From the NCBI RefSeq assembly GCF_005239095.1, contig NZ_SZUA01000001.1, positions 1,035,049 through 1,099,048 on the forward strand: a DNA stretch of 64,000 nt, in the 5' to 3' direction. This DNA comes from Luteimonas gilva. GTDB lineage: Bacteria > Pseudomonadota > Gammaproteobacteria > Xanthomonadales > Xanthomonadaceae. Of the stretch, positions 50,565 through 61,312 are shown in pieces. Positions within the stretch are counted from its first letter, which is position 1. Every line of letters begins with the position of its first letter. The notes beneath the pieces were generated by a model that did no database searches, was not told where the DNA came from, and saw only the letters and a program-made list of their open reading frames with translations. The position numbers and the translations under genes were made by a program.

Positions 50565-51275
50565 ATGCCACTGACCGCCAAACATTTCCGCGTGGCCGGC
50601 GCCTGCCTGTGCCTATTCGTCGCCGTGCAGATCTTCCAAGCCCTGTGCTTCATCTTCTGGTTTCCCGAAACCCAGGCGGCAGCGGAAGATTTCGCCGTGC
50701 GCGCCGGCTGGCTCGACCGCACGCGCGCACTGGCCGTACTGTTCGGCATCGCCGGACTGGCGGTCACCTATGCGGTGTTCGCGCTGGATCGCTTCGCCAA
50801 GGCGCCGCTGGCTTCGCTGCTCGCTTTCACTTTCTGCATGTTTTTCGTCGTCTTCGAATTCCTGCACCGCGGCCTGGATTTCGTGATGGTCAGCCAGCAA
50901 TGGGCCAATGCGTACGCGGCCGAGCCGGCGCTGCGCGGCGTCCTCGCCGAGCGGCACGAGTTCTGGGGCGCGTTCACCAGCGCGATCTATTTCCCGCTGA
51001 TGTTGTCGGGACTGATCGCCTGGACCTGCTTCGCGATCGCCACCTGGAAAGCCGGCTCCGGTTGGATGCGCTTGGCCTCGATCGCCTTCACCATCAATGC
51101 GGTGCGCACTTTGGGTCGGCTGCTGGGCAATTACACCGGCCTGGACTGGTTCGATTTTCTAGACAACTTCACCCTGTACCTGGTCCTGGTGTTCCTGATC
51201 AACGGCTTGCTCGTCGCGTGGTTGTTCAAACGCGCGGCGGCCGTGGACAAGGGGCCGGCCTTGGCGGTTTCGTAA
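50565..51275 (+). CDS. Predicted integral membrane protein of unknown function
   Basis: A 236-residue protein with about six hydrophobic segments (residues 10-30, 50-65, 85-110, 140-165, 170-185 and 205-225). Notable features are a conserved-looking RTLGRLLGNYTGLDWFDFLDN stretch between the last spans (pieces RTLGRLLGNY and GLDWFDFL). GGGAGAAG precedes ATG 50565; an earlier in-frame reading (from 50424) is repeat-derived. I do not recognise the family. It sits alone between mutS and the DUF937 gene, with no context suggesting a function. Confidence 0.7.
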   Translation: MPLTAKHFRVAGACLCLFVAVQIFQALCFIFWFPETQAAAEDFAVRAGWLDRTRALAVLFGIAGLAVTYAVFALDRFAKAPLASLLAFTFCMFFVVFEFLHRGLDFVMVSQQWANAYAAEPALRGVLAERHEFWGAFTSAIYFPLMLSGLIAWTCFAIATWKAGSGWMRLASIAFTINAVRTLGRLLGNYTGLDWFDFLDNFTLYLVLVFLINGLLVAWLFKRAAAVDKGPALAVS

Positions 51276-51326
51276 CAATTCCCCGCCTAACGTGTCGGTT
51301 TCGACCACGCCAGCGAGGACCGCACG

Positions 51327-51965
51327 ATGAACGCCCAGACTTCCCTCACCCAGGACCTCGCTTCGCAGTTGCAAGGCCCGCCGCTGCAGCAGATCGCCCA
51401 GCAGCTGGGCGTCGACCCATCCCAGGCCAACAACGCCATCGGCGCGGCGCTGCCGTTGCTGATGGGCGCGCTGGGCCGCAACGCCAGCCAGCCGCAGGGC
51501 GCCGAAGCTTTGTTCGGCGCGCTGCAGCGCGACCATTCCGGCCTGGATATCGGCAGCGTGCTGGGTTCGGTGCTCGGCGGCGGCGGACAGGGCCAGCAGA
51601 TCCTCGGCCATGTCCTCGGCGCCAGCGAACCGCGCGCGCAACAGGCCGTGAGCCAGGCGACCGGCCTGGGCAACGACAAGGTCAATATGCTGCTGCGTTG
51701 GCTTGCGCCGATCGTGATGGCCTACCTCGCCAAGCGCATGTTCGATAACCGCCAAGCCGGCGCCGCATCCAGCGGCAACGATGCCTCACCGGATGTGCTG
51801 GGACAGATCCTCGGCCAAGAACGCCAACAGATCGGCCAACAAGCCGGCGGCCTGGGCGGCGGCGTGCTGGGCGCCGTGCTCGATAAGGACGGCGACGGCG
51901 ACGTCGATCTGTCCGACCTGATGAAAGTCGGCCAATCCGTCCTCGGCGGCCTGCCCCGCGCCTGA
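51327..51965 (+). CDS. YidB-like DUF937 protein
   Basis: A 212-residue Gln/Gly/Ala-rich soluble protein. Residues about 1-125 fit DUF937 (YidB): LQQIAQQLGVDPSQANNAIG, ALPLLMGALGRNA. The C-terminal part has DKDGDGDVDLSDL near residues 193-205, which resembles an EF-hand/dockerin calcium loop. GAGGAC precedes ATG 51327. Function unknown. No signal peptide seen. Confidence 0.82.
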   Translation: MNAQTSLTQDLASQLQGPPLQQIAQQLGVDPSQANNAIGAALPLLMGALGRNASQPQGAEALFGALQRDHSGLDIGSVLGSVLGGGGQGQQILGHVLGASEPRAQQAVSQATGLGNDKVNMLLRWLAPIVMAYLAKRMFDNRQAGAASSGNDASPDVLGQILGQERQQIGQQAGGLGGGVLGAVLDKDGDGDVDLSDLMKVGQSVLGGLPRA

Positions 51966-52061
51966 CCCGCTTTGCCCCTCTCCCTTTATGGGGTGAAGGG
52001 GCATTGCTTGCGAATCACCGATTCGCATGCCCTGAGCGCCCCGCGTAAGCGAGCGCGCGAT

Positions 52062-52085
52062 GCTGGGTTCGCTACGCTCAACCCA
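52062..52085. repeat. Type D-like short palindrome upstream of katG
   Basis: CTGGGTTCGCTACGCTCAAC followed by CCAG: arms CTGGGTT and AACCCAG around GCTACGC, then CCTACAG. Similar to the repeat at 40028-40135 in its GCGAAGC-type interior. Before it, TGCGAATC-ACC-GATTCGCA (52010-52028) is another palindrome. Confidence 0.6.
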
Positions 52086-52134
52086 GCCTACAGGGACGCC
52101 GACTCGTCGATATGTGTCTCTTGCGCATCCCTCA

Positions 52135-52149
52135 ATAGCCCCTGCCTAT
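52135..52149 (+). promoter_or_regulatory. Candidate OxyR half-site pair upstream of katG
   Basis: ATAG-N7-CTAT (52135-52138 and 52146-52149) exactly fits the inner half of the OxyR tetramer pattern. The next two tetrad positions (TTCG, CAAT) match poorly. A -10-like CATAAA is at 52174 and the katG ATG is 87 nt downstream of the site. Confidence 0.45.
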
Positions 52150-52178
52150 CGATAACTTCGCTTCATTCAATTTCATAA

Positions 52179-54425
<2,247 letters not shown>

Positions 54426-54447
54426 CCTGTTCGTATCGATGCAAAGC

Positions 54448-54476
54448 AAGACGCCGGCCATGCCGGCGTCTTTTTT
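54448..54476 (+). terminator. Rho-independent terminator of katG
   Basis: Stem AAGACGCCGGC / GCCGGCGTCTT with a 3-nt loop and a following T run, 22 nt past the stop codon. Confidence 0.88.
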
Positions 54477-54482
54477 GGCTTG

Positions 54483-54633
54483 TGTAGAGCGGAGCTTGCT
54501 CCGCTGCTTTTGCTCCTTTCTTTGTAGAGCGAGGCTTGCCTCGCTGATTTACCTTCGTGCCCACGCAAGAAAAGCAGCGGAGCAAGCTCCGCTCTACACA
54601 AGCCAAACAGCGGGGCAAGCCCCGCTCTACAAA
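54483..54633. repeat. Compound type C repeat between katG and MFS gene
   Basis: Four related arms within 151 bp: TGTAGAGCGGAGCTTGCTCC, TGTAGAGCGAGGCTTGCCTC, then GCGGAGCAAGCTCCGCTCTA and GCGGGGCAAGCCCCGCTCTA. The first and third are inverted partners, the second and fourth nearly so. It looks like two nested or adjacent REP units of the family also present at 26876-26966. Confidence 0.78.
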
Positions 54634-54638
54634 GCCGA

Positions 54639-56069
54639 TCAAGTCGCGGGGCGCTGCTCGACCTTGGGCTCGGCGATCTCTTTACCGGTTTCCGCATGCC
54701 CGGCCATCTCCGCGCCGGCATTGCGCGGCAACCGCCACATCATCCAGGCCGAACTGGCCGACAACAGGCCTACGACGACGAAGGCGATATAGAAATTGTG
54801 CACGTCGGTCGAAGGCCGATGCGCGATCAAGCCAACGAGCTCCAGCACGTAACCGGCCACCGCCACGCCCATGCTGAGCGACAGCTGCTGCATCATGCCG
54901 GCCAAACTGCTGGCCTGCCCCATCTTCGGCGTGTCGACTTCCGCATAGCTGATCGCGTTCAAGCTGGTGAACTGCAGCGAGCGGAAGCAGCCGCTGACCA
55001 GCAGCGTGCAGACGATGAAGACATGCGGCGTCGTCGGCCGGAACAGGCCGAAGCCGCACAGCATCGCCGACGCGAGCAGAGCGTTGAACACCAGCACGTT
55101 GCGGAAGCCGAAACGCTTCAGCACGTTGGCCGCGAGGGTCTTCATGAACATCGCGCCGACCGCCGACACGAAAGTCAGCATGCCCGACTCCACCGGCGTC
55201 AATCCGAATCCCAACTGCAGCATCAGCGGCAGCAGGAAGGGCGTAGCGCCGACGCCGATCCGGAACAGCGAGCCGCCGAGCACGCCGGCGCGATAGGTCG
55301 CCAAGCGGAACAGGCCCAGGTCGAGCAGCGGATGCGGATGCCGGCGCGCATGCCATGCATAAGCGATCAATGCCGCGACGCCGAAGATCAATGCGCCCAG
55401 CGATAACGGCGCGGACACCAGGTGCCGGCCCATCGTCGAAAAGCCGAACATCGCCAGCGCCAGGCCCAGGCCGGTGAGCAGAAAGCCTAGCCAATCCAGC
55501 GGCACTGCGGTTTCGCGTATGTCGGGAATGAATCGCTTGGCCAGCGCGATGCCGAGCAAACCGATCGGCAGATTGATCAGGAAGATCCAGCGCCAGTCGA
55601 AATAAGTGGTGATGAAACCGCCCAGCGGCGGCCCGACCACGGGCCCGATCAGCGCCGGAATCGTCAGCCAGCTCAAGGCTTGCACCAGCTCGCTTTTCGG
55701 CACGGTGCGCAGCAACACCAGACGGCCGACCGGCACCATCAATGCGCCGCCCATGCCCTGCAGGAAGCGCGCGGCGACCATGGTTTCCAGCGACACGCTG
55801 GCCGCGCACGCGACCGAGCCGAGCAAGAACACGCCGATCGCGCTCATGAAGGTGGGCCGCGCGCCGAAGCGGTCGGCGACCCAGCCGCTGATCGGAATGA
55901 ATACCGCCAGCGCCAGCATGTAGGTGGTCAGCGCCAGCTTCAGCGCGATGGGATCGGTCTGCAGATCGTTGGCGATGGCCGGCAGCGAGGTCGAGATCAC
56001 GGTCGAATCCATGTTCTCGATGAACAAGGCGCAGGCCACGATCAGCGGCAGCAGGCGGCCGGATTTCAT
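54639..56069 (-). CDS. MFS transporter, DHA2 family (MdtD/EmrB-like)
   Basis: A 476-residue inner-membrane protein with about 14 hydrophobic segments: ENMDSTVISTSLPAIANDL (characteristic start), GWVADRFGARPTFM (motif A), FLQGMGGALMVPVGR and IGPVVGPPLGGFI (motif C). Ends with an Arg/Glu-rich hydrophilic tail. The gene begins 12 nt after the hslR stop, same strand, so cotranscription is likely. Substrate unknown; MdtD-like multidrug or EmrB-like export is possible. Confidence 0.92.
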   Translation of the reverse strand: MKSGRLLPLIVACALFIENMDSTVISTSLPAIANDLQTDPIALKLALTTYMLALAVFIPISGWVADRFGARPTFMSAIGVFLLGSVACAASVSLETMVAARFLQGMGGALMVPVGRLVLLRTVPKSELVQALSWLTIPALIGPVVGPPLGGFITTYFDWRWIFLINLPIGLLGIALAKRFIPDIRETAVPLDWLGFLLTGLGLALAMFGFSTMGRHLVSAPLSLGALIFGVAALIAYAWHARRHPHPLLDLGLFRLATYRAGVLGGSLFRIGVGATPFLLPLMLQLGFGLTPVESGMLTFVSAVGAMFMKTLAANVLKRFGFRNVLVFNALLASAMLCGFGLFRPTTPHVFIVCTLLVSGCFRSLQFTSLNAISYAEVDTPKMGQASSLAGMMQQLSLSMGVAVAGYVLELVGLIAHRPSTDVHNFYIAFVVVGLLSASSAWMMWRLPRNAGAEMAGHAETGKEIAEPKVEQRPAT

Positions 56070-56081
56070 GCTGCCGCCCGC

Positions 56082-56507
56082 TCAGGTGGCATCGATGTCC
56101 CCTAAAGCGCGGATCAAGCGGCGCGCGCGTTTATCGGGCTTGGTTTCCGGCGGTTGGTAACCGGCCCGCGCCGCGCTCGCCTCGGCGCGCTTGGCTTCGC
56201 GCGCGATCTTCGACGCTTCGGATTCGCGATAAAGCGCCTGCGCGATTTTGGCCGGCCCGCGCGTATGGCTCAGGCCCAGGACTTCGATGCGGAATATTTC
56301 CTCGCCGCGCACGATCGCCAGCGCGTCGCCCGCATGTACGCTGCGCGAAGGCTTGGCGCGCTGTCCGCCGATTTCGACTTTGCCGGTTTCGATGGCCTGT
56401 TTGGCCAGGCTGCGGGTCTTGAAAAAGCGGGCGGCCCAGAGCCAAAGATCCAGGCGGACGGCCGGTAGGGCTTCGGGTGGAGGGGTTTCGCCGTGCAGGT
56501 GGGCCAT
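56082..56507 (-). CDS. hslR: Ribosome-associated heat shock protein Hsp15 (S4 domain)
   Basis: Binds free 50S subunits carrying stalled nascent chains and rescues them. The 141-residue protein has an N-terminal S4 RNA-binding domain: VRLDLWLWAARFFKTRSLAK, GGQRAKPSRSVHAGD, and a basic C-terminal tail (ETKPDKRARRLIRAL). ATG 56507 is preferred over one 14 codons upstream. Length is close to E. coli Hsp15 (133). Cotranscribed with the MFS gene; no obvious functional link. Confidence 0.9.
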   Translation of the reverse strand: MAHLHGETPPPEALPAVRLDLWLWAARFFKTRSLAKQAIETGKVEIGGQRAKPSRSVHAGDALAIVRGEEIFRIEVLGLSHTRGPAKIAQALYRESEASKIAREAKRAEASAARAGYQPPETKPDKRARRLIRALGDIDAT

Positions 56508-56599
56508 CGGCACTATTTTAGCCGAGTCGCGGTGAAGCTCTGGCATCATCGCACCGCAACGATGCGAGCCGTACGACCTTGCCGACCCAAGAGGCTTGA

Positions 56600-57040
56600 A
56601 TGAGCGAAATTGCCGATCCTTTCCTGCACGCGCTCGACGCCTACCGCGCGGCGGTTCGCGCCAAGGACGTCGACGCCTTCCTGGCGATCTACGACGAAAG
56701 CTTGGAGGTTTTCGATCTATGGAGCGAATGGTCTCAGCAGGGGCTGGCGGCCCGGCGGGAGATGGCCGAAGAATGGTTCGGCTCGCTCGGGGACGAATAC
56801 GTCGTGGTCGATATCGACGAAGCGCGTTCCACCCGCTCGGAAGATTTGGTCGTCGGTCGCGCGATCCTGACCTACACCGCCTACTCGCCCGACGGAAAAG
56901 CCATTCGCTCGCTGGACAATCGGATTACCCTGGGGCTGAAGCGGACCGGCGATGCGTGGAAGGTGTTCCACGAACACACCTCGGCGCCGGTCGATCACGC
57001 ATCCGGGCGGGCTATCTTGCGGCGCGAAGAAGTGGCTTGA
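56600..57040 (+). CDS. SnoaL/NTF2-like (DUF4440-type) protein
   Basis: A 146-residue alpha+beta barrel protein: VRAKDVDAFLAIYDESLEVFDLW is the family start and the C-terminal strands end LKRTGDAWKVFHEHTSAPVD. Such cone-shaped folds can be ketosteroid isomerase-like enzymes or binding proteins; the reaction is unknown. ATG 56600, with AAGAGG upstream. It is divergent from hslR and precedes the MATE gene by 101 nt. Confidence 0.8.
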   Translation: MSEIADPFLHALDAYRAAVRAKDVDAFLAIYDESLEVFDLWSEWSQQGLAARREMAEEWFGSLGDEYVVVDIDEARSTRSEDLVVGRAILTYTAYSPDGKAIRSLDNRITLGLKRTGDAWKVFHEHTSAPVDHASGRAILRREEVA

Positions 57041-57141
57041 GATCGGCGCTGGTTTCTTGCCGAAACGAAAAAAGCACTGTCCCTTTGCGCACATTATATA
57101 CCAGGGCCGTCGCACCCTAGCCGCGACTAGGCCCTGGCAAG

Positions 57142-58596
57142 ATGCCGCGCATGAAGACATCCCGCGACCTCACCCAGGGCCCCATCGGCCCCACCCTGCT
57201 CGCCTTTCTTTTGCCGATCCTGGCCGGCGGCGTATTGCAATCGCTCAACGGCTCGGTCAATGCCGTCTGGGTCGGCCGCTTCCTCGGCGAGCAAGCGCTG
57301 ACCGCCACGGCCAACGCCAACAACATCATGTTCTTCCTCGTCGGCGCGGTGTTCGGCATCGGCATGGCGTCGACGATCCTGGTCGGCCAATCGATCGGCG
57401 CAAAGGACATGGTCCAGGCCAAGCGGGTGATCGGCACCAGCTTCACTTTCTTCGTGGCGATATCGCTGACGATCGCCTTGGTCGGCATGTTGTTGTCGCA
57501 CCGCATCCTGGTCTGGATGAGCACGCCTGCCGAAGCGCTGCCTCTGGCCGAGGCCTATTTGCGCATCGTGTTCATGGCGGTGCCCTTCATCTACGTGTTC
57601 GCGATGCTGCAAGCGACCTTGCGTGGCGCGGGCGACACGCGCACGCCTTTCGTCTTTCTGTTGATGGGCGTCGGGTTGGATATCGCGTTCAATCCGTTGT
57701 TCATCTTCGGCATCGGCCCGTTCCCGGAGATGGGCATCGCCGGTTCGGCGACCGCCATGCTCATCGCCAACTCCGTTAGCTTGGCCGCGATGATCCTGTG
57801 GCTGCGGCACAAGCGTCATCCGCTGTGGATCAGCCGTCATGAGAACCGAGTGTACAAACCGGACTGGGGCATCCTGCGCGCGCTGATCGTCAAGGGCGTG
57901 CCGATGGGCTTGCAGATGATCGTGATCTCCCTGGCCATGATCATGATGATCAGCATGGTCAACGGTTACGGCGTGGACACGACCTCGGCCTACGGCGCCG
58001 CGATGCAGCTATGGGCCTACATCCAAATGCCGGCGATGGCGATCGGCGCGGCCTGTTCGTCGATGGCTGCGCAGAACGTCGGCGCGAAACGCTGGGACCG
58101 GGTGAGCGCCGCCGCACGCACCGGCATCCTGTTCAATTTCCTGCTGACCGGCGTGCTGATCCTGCCGACCATCGCGTTCGATCGCAGCACGCTGTCGCTG
58201 TTCCTGCCCGAGGGCAGCGCGGCGCTGGAACACGCGCGGCACCTGAACCACATCGCGGTGTGGTCGTTCCTGTTCTTCGGCGTGACCTTCGTGATCTCCG
58301 GCGTGGTCCGCGCCACCGGCGCGGTGCTGCCGCCGTTGCTGATCTTGGCCATGGCCTTATGGGGCATCCGCATCCCGTTCGCCGAATTCCTGCAACCGTC
58401 CTTGGGCGCGGATGCGATCTGGTGGAGCTTCCCCGTCAGCTCGGTCTGCGCCATGCTGATGTCGCTGGCGTATTACAAGTGGGGCGGCTGGCGGAAAGCG
58501 CGCATGCTGGCCCCGCATGCGGAAGAAGTGGCCATACCGGCCGAAGTGCCGGCGCAGCCGCCGTCGCCGGTGGCGGATCAGGGGACGAAAGTCTGA
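57142..58596 (+). CDS. MATE family efflux transporter
   Basis: A 484-residue inner-membrane protein with 12 hydrophobic segments: GPIGPTLLAFLLPILAGGVL, the MATE signatures AVWVGRFLGEQALTAT and MVLQATLRGAGDTRTPF (as MLQATLRGAGDT), and an internal duplication (PMGLQMIVISLAMIMMISMV). The Pro/Ala-rich tail is cytoplasmic. Family exports cationic drugs using Na+ or H+. ATG 57142 or 57151. A TATATA element near 57095 may be its -10. The start of a small plus-strand cluster. Confidence 0.92.
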   Translation: MPRMKTSRDLTQGPIGPTLLAFLLPILAGGVLQSLNGSVNAVWVGRFLGEQALTATANANNIMFFLVGAVFGIGMASTILVGQSIGAKDMVQAKRVIGTSFTFFVAISLTIALVGMLLSHRILVWMSTPAEALPLAEAYLRIVFMAVPFIYVFAMLQATLRGAGDTRTPFVFLLMGVGLDIAFNPLFIFGIGPFPEMGIAGSATAMLIANSVSLAAMILWLRHKRHPLWISRHENRVYKPDWGILRALIVKGVPMGLQMIVISLAMIMMISMVNGYGVDTTSAYGAAMQLWAYIQMPAMAIGAACSSMAAQNVGAKRWDRVSAAARTGILFNFLLTGVLILPTIAFDRSTLSLFLPEGSAALEHARHLNHIAVWSFLFFGVTFVISGVVRATGAVLPPLLILAMALWGIRIPFAEFLQPSLGADAIWWSFPVSSVCAMLMSLAYYKWGGWRKARMLAPHAEEVAIPAEVPAQPPSPVADQGTKV

Positions 58597-58643
58597 AGCC
58601 GGAGCTGTATTTCCTAGCCTTTCAGCAGAATCGGAATCTTGCG

Positions 58644-59105
58644 ATGAAATTGTCGTTAGCGACGGATTTTGTTTCTGGCCTGTTCGCCACTGCTGCAGTC
58701 GTTTTGCTGATTCTAGGAGTTGCATCTACGACGTGGCCTCGTGCAATGGCCATCGTTGCCTCCCACCGAACAGAATCGGTCGTCATGCAAAGCTATGGAA
58801 CTCGTCACGCTCGCAACACGCCGCTGAATGTCGAGGTCGCGAATTATCAGCACACCGTCGACGGCGCTACTTTCTCCGGCACTCGGGTGTGCTTCTGCTT
58901 ACCTCTCGGCGCCCCCTCGTCTAACTTCGACCGTAGTGGCATGACCGTCGCCTATTATCCGCCTGACCCGAGCCTCGCCGTGCTTTTCCCGGGCACGGAC
59001 ATGCTCTCGGTTATTGCATTGCTACTTATCGCCGGTTCCGTCTTTGCTTCTGGACGCTTCTTGCCCTCATATTTTCGACAACAATCGACGAGGCAGAATT
59101 CCTAG
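58644..59105 (+). CDS. Small DUF3592-like membrane protein
   Basis: A 153-residue protein: N-terminal membrane span (about 10-35), a beta-rich extracytoplasmic domain (about 45-105; YQHTVDGATFSGTRVCFCLP) and a second span (about 120-142). Layout and the Y-x-h-x-V-x-G-x-x-Y/F pattern resemble DUF3592. GC content (about 54 % by eye) is below its neighbours, so it may be horizontally acquired. Start ATG 58644, with GGAA 10 nt upstream. Function unknown. Confidence 0.62.
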   Translation: MKLSLATDFVSGLFATAAVVLLILGVASTTWPRAMAIVASHRTESVVMQSYGTRHARNTPLNVEVANYQHTVDGATFSGTRVCFCLPLGAPSSNFDRSGMTVAYYPPDPSLAVLFPGTDMLSVIALLLIAGSVFASGRFLPSYFRQQSTRQNS

Positions 59106-59136
59106 GCGGACCTCGGTGCCATAAGCTTGTCCCATA

Positions 59137-59525
59137 TTGCAAGCGTTTATTCCGACTAGAGAAGAATTCGCAGACCACCTCTGGCAAACCCTCATCAACC
59201 CGCTGCGCGATCCGGTCACGCTCGCCCGCATCTTCGAGCACTGCAAGCGCTTCCCCGACACCTCCTTCGCGGAGGTGGGCCCGGCGATCGAGCGCATCTG
59301 GCGGCCGGCATCGCGCCGGAGGACTTGCGCCTGATCAATAGCTCGACCGCCTACGAAGCCGTGTTCGGCACGCTCTACGCCCTCGGCGATCCCGGCGTGG
59401 ACGGCGACGATGTCTTCGGCCTGTACGAATCCCGGGAACCGCCCCGAGCGCGCGATGGGATCGACCGAAACCGCCTTCGCCGGGTTGACCTCCGGATAGA
59501 ATCCGGGCGAGGCAACGAACGATAG
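59137..59525 (+). pseudogene. Frameshifted remnant of an unknown small protein
   Basis: Residues QAFIPTREEFADHLWQTLIN, then PLRDPVTLARIFEHCKRFPD, read from TTG 59137 and end in frame near 59303 as junk. The sense continues in another frame as LAAGIAPEDLRLINSSTAYE and AVFGTLYALGDPGVDGDD from about 59302, ending by 59525. One lost base near 59300 would join them into one reading frame of about 120-130 residues. No start with a good RBS is seen for the first part. I do not recognise the family. Confidence 0.55.
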
Positions 59526-59533
59526 GATCCACG

Positions 59534-59770
59534 ATGGGTTTCGTCAGAGGCTTGGCCAAAGTCGCCGCCGGCGCGGCCGCCGGGGTCGCCGTGGTGACGG
59601 CGCTGCCGGTGTTCGGCGCGGTGGGCGCGATCACCGGCGCGGGACTCGTCGTCGGCTCCTTGCTGGGCGCCGCGGCCGGAATCGCGGACGAAGTCAAAGA
59701 GAACAAGCGCGAAGGCGGCGGCGACGGCCGCAAGCCTCCCGTCAAGCGCCGCAACAAAGCCGCTCAATAG
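59534..59770 (+). CDS. Small Gly/Ala-rich hypothetical protein
   Basis: A 78-residue protein: hydrophobic Gly/Ala/Val zipper (about 5-50: GLAKVAAGAAAGVAVVTALP, then GAVGAITGAGLVVGSLLGAA) followed by a charged, Lys/Arg-rich tail. It could insert in the membrane. AGGATCC precedes ATG 59534. Family not recognised. Confidence 0.6.
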   Translation: MGFVRGLAKVAAGAAAGVAVVTALPVFGAVGAITGAGLVVGSLLGAAAGIADEVKENKREGGGDGRKPPVKRRNKAAQ

Positions 59771-59864
59771 CCCGAGGCGAACAGGACATGGCCCCCGCGC
59801 ATTTCGCCAACATCGCGATCCACTATTTCTTCTTGCAACTTCATCTCCAGTACCGTCGCGCGCC

Positions 59865-60305
59865 ATGACCGAAACCGAAACCTTCCGCGGCAGCTGCCAT
59901 TGCGGACGGCTAAGCCTGGAATTCTCCACGCGCATGCCCGCGGCGGATTTCCATCCGCGCGCTTGCGATTGTTCGTTCTGCTGCAAACACGGCGCGGCTT
60001 ACGTCTCCGATCCGGAGGGCCGCTTGTCCATCCGCGAAAACGCAGCGGATAGCCGCCGCGAATACCGGCAGGGCTCGGAAACCGCGCGTTTTCAGGTTTG
60101 CGGGCACTGCGGCGTGTTGATCGCCGTCGTATTCGAGCACGAAGGCCGTCGTTACGGCGCCGTCAACGCGCGCTGCTTGGAGGGCCACCCCGGATTCGGC
60201 GAGTCCGTGCCCGCTTCGCCGCAACGCTTGAGCGCCGAAGAGAAGGTCGCACGCTGGCGGCAGGTGTGGGTGCCGGACGTCACGGTGACATCCGTTCGCG
60301 CTTGA
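59865..60305 (+). CDS. GFA family zinc-binding protein
   Basis: A 146-residue protein with the GFA fold (glutathione-dependent formaldehyde-activating enzyme family). Zinc-ligand cysteines: SCHCGRLSLEF near residue 11, CDCSFCCKHGAAYV near residue 34 and CGHCGVLIAV near residue 78. Whether it acts on formaldehyde is not shown; many homologues are uncharacterised. ATG 59865. Same-strand neighbours (59534, 60344) are small, also uncharacterised. Confidence 0.85.
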   Translation: MTETETFRGSCHCGRLSLEFSTRMPAADFHPRACDCSFCCKHGAAYVSDPEGRLSIRENAADSRREYRQGSETARFQVCGHCGVLIAVVFEHEGRRYGAVNARCLEGHPGFGESVPASPQRLSAEEKVARWRQVWVPDVTVTSVRA

Positions 60306-60343
60306 CCTAGGCTTTCGCTCTTCGAACCGGACAGGGAATCCGC

Positions 60344-60721
60344 ATGGCCACCGATCTCGAATCCGTTCTTTGGCTCGTCGGCCGCTTTTTGCTCGGCGGT
60401 TTGTTCGTAGTGGGCGGCATCCATCATTTCTTCGGCTTGGGCGGGCTGACGCAATTCATGGCCTCGCGCGGCGTGCCCGCGGCGAAGTTCGTGCTGATCG
60501 TGGGCAGCGTTTTCCAGGCGCTCGCAGGGCTGGCGCTGATCGTCGGCTATCAGGCGTTCTGGGCCGCGATCGGGCTCGTTGTATTCACCTTGATCGCCTC
60601 GGCGATCTTCCTCAATTTCTGGGGTTTGCAAGGCGAAGCCCGCGGCAACGCCATCAAGGGCTGGCAGTCGAACATGGCCATCGTCGGCGGTTTGCTGGTC
60701 GCCGCCGCGCACGCGCTCTGA
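60344..60721 (+). CDS. DoxX-family membrane protein
   Basis: A 125-residue inner-membrane protein with four hydrophobic segments: LVGRFLLGGLFVVGGIHHFF, GVPAAKFVLIVGSVFQALAG, then two more. This is the DoxX/DoxD pattern. Family members serve redox or membrane-stress functions; specific role unknown. It ends 4 nt before the HD-domain gene, so probably cotranscribed. Confidence 0.85.
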   Translation: MATDLESVLWLVGRFLLGGLFVVGGIHHFFGLGGLTQFMASRGVPAAKFVLIVGSVFQALAGLALIVGYQAFWAAIGLVVFTLIASAIFLNFWGLQGEARGNAIKGWQSNMAIVGGLLVAAAHAL

Positions 60722-60725
60722 AGCG

Positions 60726-61304
60726 ATGCAGACCGTCATCGATTTCGTTCTGGAGCTCGACAAGCTCAAAGGCGTGACCCGCAAGATCAAGCCGCTCGGC
60801 TTGGAACGCTACGAGAATTCCGCCGAACACAGCTGGCAACTGGCGTTGCTGGCGTTTTCGCTGGCGCCGCATGCGGATTCTGGCATCGATCTCGACCGTA
60901 CGATCAAGATGCTGCTGGTGCACGACATCGGCGAAATCGACACCGGCGACACGATGGCTTTCGTCGAAGGCGGCTGGGAAGAACGCAAAGCCGCTGAGCA
61001 GGCCGCCGTGAAGCGGATCTTCGGTTTGTTGCCGCAAGCGCAGGCCGCGGAGTTGCTGGCCTTGTGGCGGGAATTCGAAGATGGAACGACCGCCGAAGCG
61101 CGCTTCGCCAACGCCGTCGACCGCGCCATGCCGGTGCTGCTCAATTTGGCGAACGACGGCCAGAGCTGGCGCGAGAACGGCATCGGTTACGAACGCGTGG
61201 TCGCGCGGGTGCGCGCGCCGATCGAAGCGGGGTGCCCCGCTCTGTGGCGGCATATCGATGCGCGGTTGCAGGAAGCTCGGCAGCGAGGCTGGTTCGGCAT
61301 CTAG
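60726..61304 (+). CDS. HD-domain 5'-nucleotidase (YfbR/HDDC2-like)
   Basis: A 192-residue metal-dependent phosphohydrolase. The HD motif is LVHDIGEIDTGDT, with the earlier His in NSAEHSWQLALLA and a later Asp in NAVDRAMPVLLNL. Similar proteins dephosphorylate deoxynucleoside monophosphates. It is 4 nt after the DoxX gene. ATG 60726 fits family length. Confidence 0.86.
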   Translation: MQTVIDFVLELDKLKGVTRKIKPLGLERYENSAEHSWQLALLAFSLAPHADSGIDLDRTIKMLLVHDIGEIDTGDTMAFVEGGWEERKAAEQAAVKRIFGLLPQAQAAELLALWREFEDGTTAEARFANAVDRAMPVLLNLANDGQSWRENGIGYERVVARVRAPIEAGCPALWRHIDARLQEARQRGWFGI

Positions 61305-61312
61305 CGATATTT

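Noticed and set aside
48158-51748. 1196-residue plus-strand reading frame covering mutS and beyond
   Set aside because: Frame-shifted shadow of mutS and the next genes, Arg-rich with no domain.
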